Of a DNA stretch of 64,000 nucleotides, positions 48,757 to 56,020 are shown piece after piece. Where the stretch lies: NCBI GenBank assembly GCA_964387985.1, contig CAYLZG010000005.1, positions 11,284-75,283 on the forward strand, written 5' to 3'. A program made the translations under genes and the position numbers. The stretch is from JALOOB01 sp964387985. Its GTDB lineage: Bacteria; Chloroflexota; Anaerolineae; CG2-30-64-16. How positions within the stretch are numbered: the stretch's first letter is position 1; every line of letters starts with the position of its first letter. The notes under the pieces are model-generated. The model was given only the letters and a program-made list of their open reading frames with translations. It did no database searches and was not told where the DNA came from.

Positions 48757-49479
48757 GTGCACAACCATTACTTCACCCTGGCCAGCCCCTTCCGGGACCT
48801 GTTCGTGTGGCTCCGGGAGTACCTTGAGATCTACCCGCCGCCCGGCTTCCCGAATGTGCGGTTGACCGGCGAGCCGCCCCTGCTGCACGAGGATGAAGTG
48901 ACCCGCAGCCTGGGCGTGCAGTTCCATGGGCGGCAGGGGGACGGGTCGGACGTGCTGCTCTTCGAAGTGGTCGCCCATGAAGCCCGGGGCAGCTGCCACG
49001 AGACCAGCCGCGCCCCCTGGTTCTGGACCCGGCTGGAGCGGCTCGCACCCGCGCGCACCTCCGGCCAGGCCCAGCCATTGCCTGACCCCCCCGGCCGCCT
49101 CCTCGCCAGCTCCCTCACACCGCCGGTGACCGCCCCAGCGGCCGTCGCAGCGGCGACGCCTGTGCCCGCAGCGCCGGACACCGAACAGCCAGAGCCAGCG
49201 CCACCCATCAAGTCTCCACCGACACAGCCAACCGGCGGTCAGGAAGAGGCGCTGCAGCTCCCGCAACCTTCCTCAAGCTCATCCAACAGCACGAGGCGCC
49301 AGCGCTGCAAGCCCGGACCCAAAAGTCACTCCTTGGCAGAACGGGATCAGGCATGCGAGGAATACTGGAAAGGGCAACCCCACCTGAAACAGTTCATGAT
49401 TGCCACCAAGTATGACATCAGCACCAGGCAGTTTCAGAGGTGGTGGAATGACTACGCAGAGCGTCACGGATTGACCTGA
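48757..49479 (+). CDS. Island hypothetical protein with C-terminal helix-turn-helix-like region
   Basis: 240 residues from GTG 48757; a GTG 25 codons earlier is possible, and neither has a strong ribosome site. An N-terminal globular part (about residues 1-85, YFTLASPFRDLFVWLREYLEIY) is joined by a Pro/Ala/Gln-rich linker (about 90-175) to a basic C-terminus ending RQFQRWWNDYAERHGL, which looks like a DNA-binding helix pair. I do not recognise a named family. Position ahead of the replication gene suggests an element regulator. Confidence 0.6.
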   Translation: MHNHYFTLASPFRDLFVWLREYLEIYPPPGFPNVRLTGEPPLLHEDEVTRSLGVQFHGRQGDGSDVLLFEVVAHEARGSCHETSRAPWFWTRLERLAPARTSGQAQPLPDPPGRLLASSLTPPVTAPAAVAAATPVPAAPDTEQPEPAPPIKSPPTQPTGGQEEALQLPQPSSSSSNSTRRQRCKPGPKSHSLAERDQACEEYWKGQPHLKQFMIATKYDISTRQFQRWWNDYAERHGLT

Positions 49480-49592
49480 GCCCCGCGTGCCTAATATGTC
49501 GTAATGTGTCGGCATTGTGGCGTGATTTGGCAGTATTATGACGCCTCTTCTGGCGCCTCCTGGTCCTACAATGAGGGCAAGGAGGCGATTTT

Positions 49593-50561
49593 ATGCCAGA
49601 GACAAACCAAACCCCACCGTCAGCCGGCCGGACCCTGCCCCCCGGCACACCCCACCCGCGCACGCCAGAAGCCTATCCCCAGGGCTTCACGCGCATCGAC
49701 AACCGCATCATCAGCTTGTACGCCTCGCAGATCGGCCCCAGCGCACTGGCCGTCTACATGGGCTTGTGCTTCCATGCCGATAACGTCACGCGCACCTGCT
49801 TCCCGGCGCTGCGGACGCTCAGCCGCCGCCTGGGCCTGAGCCGGACGACTGTGCTCAAGGCCATCAGCACACTCGAGGCCGTTGGACTGGTTCGGGTCAC
49901 CCGAGAGCGCACGGAACGGGGTAAGCCCCGGGTCAACGTCTACACCCTGCTGCCCGTTCCCAATGCGTCGGCGAACTTACCGTCCACGGTACACCATCTG
50001 GACAATACCGGTCACAACGGTCTACAGGATGTACCCCCAAAGGCCAACTTTGTGAACCATGTAGGGCCAGTTGATGAACCAGAACTAGACTCAATTAACA
50101 AGACTCAATTGAACCAGAGAGGGAGTGAGTGTGGACAACCCGCCCCCACCCCCCCAGCCCAACTCGATCATTTAGCAGTCAAGGCTTATCAGGCAGTGTG
50201 GGGGTCGCCGCCGGATGCGCTGCAGCGGGCCGCCATCGCCGCCGCCGTGACCGATGTGCCGCAGTGGGCGGAGGTCGTGCGCCAGTGGCGGCTGGCCGGC
50301 TACCGCAAACAGAACGTCGCCGGCATGCTCGACTGGTATATCAATGGCATCCCCGAAAGGAGCAATGGCTATGGCCGATCTGCAGGCGGTGGGCGGGCCG
50401 GTGGCGGCCTGGGTTTCGCAAGCCAGCGGTCCGGCAACCGGGCCGGCGAGTGGCACACATCCTCGCAGACTGAAACCCCCGAGGAGCGAGCCCGTTTCGA
50501 CGCCGAGTGGGCTGCCTACCTCCAGGCCTCCCGCAACCGGAGCGAGTCTGATGCAGCGTGA
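49593..50561 (+). CDS. Phage-type winged-helix replication protein
   Basis: 322 residues, ribosome site AAGGAGG. Residues about 38-125 form an HTH_36-like winged helix (ALAVYMGLCFHADNVTRTCF, LSRRLGLSRTTVLKAISTLE) as in phage replication initiators. A charged linker follows, then a second helical segment (about 190-260) and a Gly-rich tail. The last bases overlap the helicase-loader gene, the usual initiator-loader arrangement. The 113-base gap before it has short TATGTCG/TGTGTCG repeats. Confidence 0.75.
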   Translation: MPETNQTPPSAGRTLPPGTPHPRTPEAYPQGFTRIDNRIISLYASQIGPSALAVYMGLCFHADNVTRTCFPALRTLSRRLGLSRTTVLKAISTLEAVGLVRVTRERTERGKPRVNVYTLLPVPNASANLPSTVHHLDNTGHNGLQDVPPKANFVNHVGPVDEPELDSINKTQLNQRGSECGQPAPTPPAQLDHLAVKAYQAVWGSPPDALQRAAIAAAVTDVPQWAEVVRQWRLAGYRKQNVAGMLDWYINGIPERSNGYGRSAGGGRAGGGLGFASQRSGNRAGEWHTSSQTETPEERARFDAEWAAYLQASRNRSESDAA

Positions 50562-51363
50562 CGCCGTCCCCGAACTCTGCTGTGACACGCTCGAGCCCCA
50601 CGTTGGACCGGACCGGCCGCAGCACTGCCGGCTGGAACAGGTTGAACCCGACCGGCCACAGCAGGGCTATGTCTGCCCCAAGTGCAAGGACAAGCGGTTC
50701 GTGGTCCTCGACGTGAACTACGGGCATCCGCAGTTCGCCAAGCTGATCCCGTGCGACCTGTGCCACGGGGCGGAGCAGGTGAGCCTCTCCCCCTGGCCGG
50801 AGGTGCAGCCGCCACCCGATCTGCGGCGCCATCGGTTCACCACCGTCAGCCACCATTCCCACATCGCACCGGTGCTTGCGGCCGTGGCGCCGCTGTGCCG
50901 GCCGCCGCACGGCTTCGTCACCCTGTCCGGGCCGCCCGGTCGGGGGAAGTCGACGGTCATGGCCTGCGCGTACAACGAGGCGCTGGCAGCCAGGCTCCCG
51001 GCACTCTACGTCTCCATCGCCGACCTGTGCGACAGGCTGCGCCGGACATTCGACCCCGATTCGCCGCTGGCCTTCGACGCCGCCTTCGAGTGGGTGCAGC
51101 GCGTCCCGGTCCTGTGCCTGGACGAGTTCGAACGCTTCAATGCGTCCGGCTGGACCCTCGAGAAGGTCGGCCAGCTCATCAGCACGCGCTACGACTACCG
51201 GCAGGAGCGGCTGACGTGCCTGGCCACCAACACGACCATTGCGAGCCTGCCCGACTTCCTGCAGAGCCGCCTCGAGGATCGCGAGTGCCACCGGTTCGAG
51301 CTGACCGGCCCGGACCTGCGCAAGCGGTCCCGGGCGGGAAGCGGGGAGACCGGAGGTTTGTAG
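50551..51363 (+). CDS. DnaC-like helicase loader (AAA+ ATPase)
   Basis: 270 residues from ATG 50551, overlapping the previous gene by 11 bases. A zinc-finger-like CPKC...CDLC pair (about residues 44-75) precedes the ATPase domain: Walker A SGPPGRGKST, Walker B VLCLDEF, sensor 1 LATNTT and an Arg-finger-like RLEDRE. DnaC/IstB-type loaders place the replicative helicase on DNA. The final residues and stop lie within the first unit of the tandem repeat that follows, so the C-terminus has been altered by the repeat. Confidence 0.82.
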   Translation: MQRDAVPELCCDTLEPHVGPDRPQHCRLEQVEPDRPQQGYVCPKCKDKRFVVLDVNYGHPQFAKLIPCDLCHGAEQVSLSPWPEVQPPPDLRRHRFTTVSHHSHIAPVLAAVAPLCRPPHGFVTLSGPPGRGKSTVMACAYNEALAARLPALYVSIADLCDRLRRTFDPDSPLAFDAAFEWVQRVPVLCLDEFERFNASGWTLEKVGQLISTRYDYRQERLTCLATNTTIASLPDFLQSRLEDRECHRFELTGPDLRKRSRAGSGETGGL

Positions 51364-51598
51364 TGGGCACTTCAGTGCCTCGTACTGGCCGGAGGGCGCT
51401 GAAGCGCCTACTACGAACCACGGACGGCGCTGAAGCGGCGCAGGTTTGTAGTGGGCACTTCAGTGCCTCGTACTGGCCGGAGGGCGCTGAAGCGCCTACT
51501 ACGAACCACGGACGGCGCTGAAGCGGCGCAGGTTTGTAGTGGGCACTTCAGTGCCTTGTATGGGCCGGAGGGCGCTGAAGCGCCTACTACGAACCACG
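51354..51598 (+). repeat. Tandem array of an 88-base palindromic repeat
   Basis: Units start at 51354, 51442 and 51530; the first two are almost identical and the third lacks the last part. Each holds left and right arms of an imperfect dyad (GTAGTGGGCACTTCAGTGCC against GGCGCTGAAGCGCCTACTAC) plus an extra GGCGCTGAAGCGGCGC half. Single copies of the same dyad lie at 53704-53764 and 61178-61238. Confidence 0.9.
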
Positions 51599-51619
51599 AC
51601 ATCACAAAGGAGAGAGCAC

Positions 51620-51964
51620 ATGGCAAGTTCCAACAACACGATCTGGGCGCAGGATTTCAGCGCCAACCCCGAAGGGCAGGCGCAGGCCGAGCTGCCGCTG
51701 GCCGAGCTGGTCGGCGCGATCGGGCGCGAGCGGGTGGTCTATCCGCCGGGCGGCGATAATGCCCTGGCGATGACCCGGAGCGAGGTGCTCGCGCGCACGC
51801 TGTGGACGCGGGGGGTGCTGGACGGCGATCTGACCGCCATCAAGCTGCTGGTGGAGCTGCTGGCGGGGCGGGGTCCGGCGGATGAGACCGGACGCACGTT
51901 GATCCACGCCGATGACATGGCGCTGGCGGAGGCGTTGGTGCGCGAGGCGGTGGGCGATGAATAG
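51620..51964 (+). CDS. Small protein upstream of terminase, possible small terminase subunit
   Basis: 114 residues, ribosome site AAAGGAGAG. The chain is acidic and mostly helical (LPLAELVGAIGRERVVY, RSEVLARTLWTRGVLDGDLTAIKLLVELLAG), and overlaps the terminase start by eight bases. Size and position suit a small terminase subunit, but no family motif is visible. Confidence 0.6.
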   Translation: MASSNNTIWAQDFSANPEGQAQAELPLAELVGAIGRERVVYPPGGDNALAMTRSEVLARTLWTRGVLDGDLTAIKLLVELLAGRGPADETGRTLIHADDMALAEALVREAVGDE

Positions 51965-53696
51965 GCCGATTGATGTCGTAGGGGCGGGGTCTCCCCGCCC
52001 GGGTTCCGGCCCGACGTCCGTAGGGGCGGGGTCTCCCCGCCCGGGTTCCGGCAGCCCGCATCTGGCGCCCGGGCGGGGAGACCCCGCCCCTACAGATGGT
52101 GCGCTGTGGCTGGCCTGCTCGCAGTCGCCGGCGTTCTTCCTCACCCGCTACGGCTCCGTCTACGACCCGCTCGCCCGGGGCTGGACGCCGTTTCACCTCT
52201 GGCCGAGCCAGGTGAGCGCGCTCGGCCGGCTCGAACGGGGCCGCCTGGCCGTCATCCTGAAGGCCCGGCAGCTCGGCATGTCGTGGCTCACCGTCGGCTT
52301 CGCCCTCTGGCAGATGCTCTTCCGCCCGGCCGCCACGGTGCTGCTCTTCTCGCAGCGCGACGACGAGGCGGTCCACCTGCTCACATTCCGCCTGCGGGGC
52401 ATGTACGACCGGCTGCCGCCGCTGTTCCGGGCCCGCGCCATCACCCGGGACAACGCGCACGAGTTCCGCCTGTCGAACGGCTCGGCCGCCCTGGCCTTCC
52501 CAACCACCGGCGGCCGCTCGTATACGGCCTCGCTGGTCATCGTGGACGAGGCTGACCATGTGGGCAGCAGTGCGACCGGGGGAGCCGGCAGCCAGGACCT
52601 GGACGGCCTGCTCAACGCCGTCAAGCCGACCATCGACGCCGGGGGCCGGCTGGTCCTGCTCTCGACCGTCGACAAGACCCGCCCGGAGTCGCCCTTCAAG
52701 CGCATCTACCGGGCCGCCGTGCGGGGCGAGAACGATTACACGCCCATCTTTCTGCCCTGGCACGCGCATCCGGCGCGCACGCCCGAGTGGTATGCAGCGC
52801 AGGCGCGCGACATCGAGGCGCGCACGGGCGGGCTCGACGACCTGCACCAGGAGTATCCGGCCACCGACCTCCAGGCGCTGGCCCCCCGGGCGGTGGACAA
52901 GCATTTCCCGGCGGGCCTGCTGGAGCCGTGCTATGTGCCGCTGCCACCCATCCAGATGCGCGACGACGAGGTGGCTGCGCTGCAGGCTCATGCGGACGCG
53001 GCCCAGTTGGCCTGGTATCAGCAGTATGCCCGGGAGGATGAGAGGACCGGCGCCCGGCTGCCCATGCCGCATGCCGACCGCATCCCGTTGCCCCGGGAGA
53101 TCCCCGGCCTGACGCTGTACGTGCCGCCCCTGGCGGGCCATTACTACGTGATCGGTGCGGACCCGGCCGGCGGCAACCCGCAATCGGACGAGAGCGCGGC
53201 CGTCGTGCTGGACACCGACACGCACGCACAGGTGGCGGTCCTCGGCCTGCGCTGTGACCCGGGGCTGTTTGCGGCGCACCTGGGCCAACTGGGCCGCCTC
53301 TACAACGGGGCGGAGATCCTGGTAGAGCGCAACAATCACGGCCATGCGGTGCTGCAGATGCTGCGGGGCAGCCAGGGGGTCGTCTACGGTCCCGACCATG
53401 CGCCGGGCTGGCTGACCACCGGCGCGAGCAAGGCGCAGGCCTTCGCCCATGCCGTGTCCGCCCTGCGCGATCGGGCGCTGGTCATCCACGACGAGCGCAC
53501 CTACTGGCAGCTCGCGTCCATCGACGGCGGCACGCTGGCCGCACCGCCTGGTGAGCACGACGACCGGGCCATGGCCTGCATCCTGGCGCTGGCCGCCAGC
53601 GAGTTCTGCGGCGCCCATCGCCCCGTCCCGCCGCCCGTGGTCAGGCCCAGGCGGCGGCGGGACGAGTGGGCGGCGACGTGGGATGAGTTGTTCTGA
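51957..53696 (+). CDS. Phage terminase large subunit
   Basis: 579 residues from ATG 51957. The ATPase half has the terminase-type Walker A KARQLGMSW and Walker B LVIVDEADHV, and the motor coupling segment LLSTVDKTRPESPF. The nuclease half shows the RNase-H-like acidic set: GADPAGGNPQSDESAAVV, ILVERNNHG and DDRAMA. The reading frame looks complete, so the protein may be functional. Residues about 9-45 are encoded by a G-rich repeat (GAGSPRPGSG twice), not by typical terminase sequence. Confidence 0.9.
   Translation: MNRPIDVVGAGSPRPGSGPTSVGAGSPRPGSGSPHLAPGRGDPAPTDGALWLACSQSPAFFLTRYGSVYDPLARGWTPFHLWPSQVSALGRLERGRLAVILKARQLGMSWLTVGFALWQMLFRPAATVLLFSQRDDEAVHLLTFRLRGMYDRLPPLFRARAITRDNAHEFRLSNGSAALAFPTTGGRSYTASLVIVDEADHVGSSATGGAGSQDLDGLLNAVKPTIDAGGRLVLLSTVDKTRPESPFKRIYRAAVRGENDYTPIFLPWHAHPARTPEWYAAQARDIEARTGGLDDLHQEYPATDLQALAPRAVDKHFPAGLLEPCYVPLPPIQMRDDEVAALQAHADAAQLAWYQQYAREDERTGARLPMPHADRIPLPREIPGLTLYVPPLAGHYYVIGADPAGGNPQSDESAAVVLDTDTHAQVAVLGLRCDPGLFAAHLGQLGRLYNGAEILVERNNHGHAVLQMLRGSQGVVYGPDHAPGWLTTGASKAQAFAHAVSALRDRALVIHDERTYWQLASIDGGTLAAPPGEHDDRAMACILALAASEFCGAHRPVPPPVVRPRRRRDEWAATWDELF
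51977..52093 (+). repeat. G/C-rich repeat cluster inside the terminase 5' end
   Basis: GTAGGGGCGGGGTCTCCCCG begins two direct copies (51977 and 52019, period 42) and an inverted copy lies at 52068-52093. The two direct copies add a GAGSPRPGSG peptide to the terminase in frame, and the inverted copy adds PGRGDPAPT. The outer copies could pair as a long stem across the gene start. Confidence 0.85.
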
Positions 53697-53703
53697 GCGC
53701 CCG

Positions 53704-53764
53704 GTTTGTAGTAGGCGCTTCAGCGCCTGCTCGCACTCGAGGCGCTGAAGCGCCTACTACAAAC
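53704..53764. repeat. Single palindromic repeat, perfect 24-base arms
   Basis: Arms 53704-53727 and 53741-53764 with a 13-base loop, the cleanest copy of the family seen in tandem at 51354. It lies just after the terminase stop and converges on the next gene's 3' end, so in RNA it could serve both as terminator-like hairpin. Confidence 0.9.
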
Positions 53765-53824
53765 ATAGAAACAGCGGGCGAGCGCAGTCCGCCCCGCTTG
53801 GCGACGGGTTGTGTCCCTCCCGCT

Positions 53825-53846
53825 GGAAGCTCTCGACTTATTCGAG
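53825..53846 (-). other. Short match to the 3' end of the ABC exporter gene
   Basis: These 22 bases equal 61268-61289 at 21 positions; there they encode LEYVESF of the exporter's C-terminus. Here a stop interrupts the frame. Both sites lie shortly after a copy of the palindromic repeat. The remaining bases of 53765-53872 carry nothing recognisable. Confidence 0.45.
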
Positions 53847-53872
53847 CCACTATACCGCACGAACTCTGCGGC

Positions 53873-54928
53873 TTACAGGCCGCGCCAATCCAGGTCCAGC
53901 GCGGCGCGGCGGCGCCCCGATTCCACCATCGCCTCGATGATGACATCCACGTTGAAACCGTCCACGACATCAGGATGGCTTTGCTCGCGCCGCGCGAGAC
54001 AGCCGTTGATGTGAGCCAACTCGAGATCGAACGGGTTGACAGGCGCGAAGCGGTACTCGGTTGCGGCCTCGGTGGCGTTGTCATAGTGGACGAGCAGCGC
54101 GCCGTTGTTCTCGGGCTGGTCCCAGCGCACGAAGTAAAGTTCCAGCCGCCCGTTGACGCCGTTAAGCTCCACGCGCTCATCCCAGGAGTTGCGCTCGTAA
54201 CCGATCCGTTCCAGCGGGTGGGTTGCGGCTTCCAGCGTGACAGCCAGGCCGCCTGGATACTCGAAAAGCGCGAGCGCCTTCCGGTCGAAGCTCGACTGTG
54301 GAATGTAATCCACATGCGCGTAGAGGCTCTGCGGCCGGCCCAGCAGGTGGAGCGTCATGTCGATCATGTGGCTGGCCGCACACTTGATGACAGCGCCGCC
54401 GTACTTGTCGATGACCCAGCCTGCGGGATTGCCCTCCGCCACTTCATAGTAGTTACCCCACTTCTGGTAGGCCCTGACGTGGCCGCTGAACAGCCGCCCC
54501 AGCAACGGCAGCAGTTCCTTGGCCTTCTGCACCATGGGGAAGAAGCGCTTCATGTACGCGGTAAAGAAAAGCCGGTTGGCGGCGAGCGCAGTCCGGGCGA
54601 CATCGGTGGCCTCCGCCGCACTGTCCATCAGCGTCTTCTCGCAGACCACATCCTTGCCGGCAGCCAGCGCCGCCATGACGATGGGATGGTGATAGCGGGA
54701 ATCGGTGAGCACATCCACAACTGTGACCTCCGGGTCGGCGATGAGGTCACCGTAGTCGGTCGAGAAGCGCGCGCCGGTGGCTTCCACCCAGGGCTGTGCG
54801 GCCTCAGGGCGCAAATCAGCGATGTGCGCGATGGTCGCGCCGGCCTTCATGAGTCCGTTGAAATGAAAGCGGGAGATGTTCCCGCAGCCGACGATGCCCC
54901 ACTTGGGGGCGCCCGGGCTGGCTAGCAT
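53873..54928 (-). CDS. Gfo/Idh/MocA-family oxidoreductase
   Basis: 351 residues, ribosome site GGAGGAGG. Rossmann start WGIVGCGNISRFHFNGL, then DVLTDSRYHHPIVMAALAAGKDVVCEKTL, where EKT stands for the family EKP with the active-site Lys, and AASHMIDMTLHLLG with the His of the second motif. Typical size for NAD(P)-dependent sugar or inositol dehydrogenases. It is the last gene of a three-gene minus-strand run with an alcohol dehydrogenase, so the two may oxidise the same polyol or glycoside. Confidence 0.9.
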   Translation of the reverse strand: MLASPGAPKWGIVGCGNISRFHFNGLMKAGATIAHIADLRPEAAQPWVEATGARFSTDYGDLIADPEVTVVDVLTDSRYHHPIVMAALAAGKDVVCEKTLMDSAAEATDVARTALAANRLFFTAYMKRFFPMVQKAKELLPLLGRLFSGHVRAYQKWGNYYEVAEGNPAGWVIDKYGGAVIKCAASHMIDMTLHLLGRPQSLYAHVDYIPQSSFDRKALALFEYPGGLAVTLEAATHPLERIGYERNSWDERVELNGVNGRLELYFVRWDQPENNGALLVHYDNATEAATEYRFAPVNPFDLELAHINGCLARREQSHPDVVDGFNVDVIIEAMVESGRRRAALDLDWRGL

Positions 54929-54962
54929 GTCATCCTCCTCCCGTGCTCCCGCACGGTCTCAA

Positions 54963-55979
54963 TCACAGCGAGAAGTCAACCATCACCTTGATGGTCTCCG
55001 AGCGCGCAGTCGCCGCAAACTGGACGGCTTCGGGCACGCGGTCGAACGGATAGACGTGCGAGATGAAGAGGTCCGGGTCTATCACGCGCGTGGCCAACAG
55101 CTCGAGCGCCTGCGGCCAGCCGAGGTTGGGAACGGAATGCACGCCCCGCAGTTGCAGCCGGTTGAAATGAAACGCGTTGCCGTCCAGTTCGATCGTCTCC
55201 GCTCCGCCGAACTTGATGCCGTCGTACGTGATAATCCCCCCAAACCGGCACAACTTCACCGCAGTGGCAATGGTCGACGGCGGCGCGGTGACCAGCACGC
55301 GGTCCAGGCCCTGCGGCTCGCGTTCACGAAAATAGGCTGTCACGTCCTGCTCATCGTCGTACACGCAGTCGGTGACACCAAGCTTGCGCGCGGCGGCCCA
55401 GCGCGCGTGGGAGTGTGCGTGGCCCACGAGGTAGACCCGCGCTGCGCCCCGCACCAGCGCGAGCCTGGCAATCATCAACCCGATCGGCCCCGGCCCGAAC
55501 ACCGCCACGCGGCCTGCCAGGGGGATTTCCGCCGCCTCGATCATGTCGATGGCCACCGTCAGCGGCTCGGCCAGCGCGCCCGCGCAGAAATCCACGTCGC
55601 CCAACGGGTAAAGCCCGGTGTAACGCACCTTGATATACTCCGCGAACCCACCCGGGGAGCGGTGATGGTCAAGGTTGGTGCAGTGCACGACGTTGCCGCG
55701 CTTGCACTGCTCGCAGACACCGCAGAAGGTGGAGTTCTCCACGACCACCCGGTCGCCGACCGCGTACCCGCGCACACCGCTGCCGACCTCGGCGACCGTG
55801 CCGGACAACTCGTGGCCGATAGGGCTCCAGTCTTGCGCCACAGTCTGCGCGACGAGCACATCCCAGCCGCAGACGCCACACGCCTTGACCTGGACGAGCA
55901 CCTCGTCGGCTGCGAGCGGCTCGATTTCAACTTCCCGGCTTTCGAACAGCATAGGGGCTTTGGTGAAAAAGGCTTGCAT
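54963..55979 (-). CDS. Zinc-dependent alcohol/sorbitol dehydrogenase (MDR family)
   Basis: 338 residues from ATG 55979, chosen for the upstream AAAGGAAA and the usual MQAFF start. Catalytic zinc ligands are in KACGVCGWD and IGHELSG, the structural zinc cysteines in CGVCEQCKRGNVVHC, and the cofactor loop in AVFGPGPIGLM. This is the threonine/sorbitol dehydrogenase branch. It is 34 bases upstream of the Gfo/Idh/MocA gene and 41 after the FtsX-like gene. Confidence 0.92.
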   Translation of the reverse strand: MQAFFTKAPMLFESREVEIEPLAADEVLVQVKACGVCGWDVLVAQTVAQDWSPIGHELSGTVAEVGSGVRGYAVGDRVVVENSTFCGVCEQCKRGNVVHCTNLDHHRSPGGFAEYIKVRYTGLYPLGDVDFCAGALAEPLTVAIDMIEAAEIPLAGRVAVFGPGPIGLMIARLALVRGAARVYLVGHAHSHARWAAARKLGVTDCVYDDEQDVTAYFREREPQGLDRVLVTAPPSTIATAVKLCRFGGIITYDGIKFGGAETIELDGNAFHFNRLQLRGVHSVPNLGWPQALELLATRVIDPDLFISHVYPFDRVPEAVQFAATARSETIKVMVDFSL

Positions 55980-56020
55980 CAAGTATTTCCTTTCCTCGTG
56001 CGCGGATATGTCCATACGGC

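Noticed and set aside
49491..49535. Iteron-type replication origin
   Set aside because: Short TATGTCG/TGTGTCG/TTGTGGCG repeats occur before the replication gene, but they are only seven to ten bases and imperfect, too weak to claim an origin.
51354..51598. CRISPR array
   Set aside because: The 88-base period consists of near-identical units without variable spacers, and no cas genes are present.
51840..53618. Long antisense open frame opposite the terminase (592 codons)
   Set aside because: It mirrors the high-GC codon pattern of the terminase, has low-complexity Arg/Pro/Gly sequence and no ribosome site. Similar antisense frames at 17591-18949 and 3502-4887 were dropped for the same reason.
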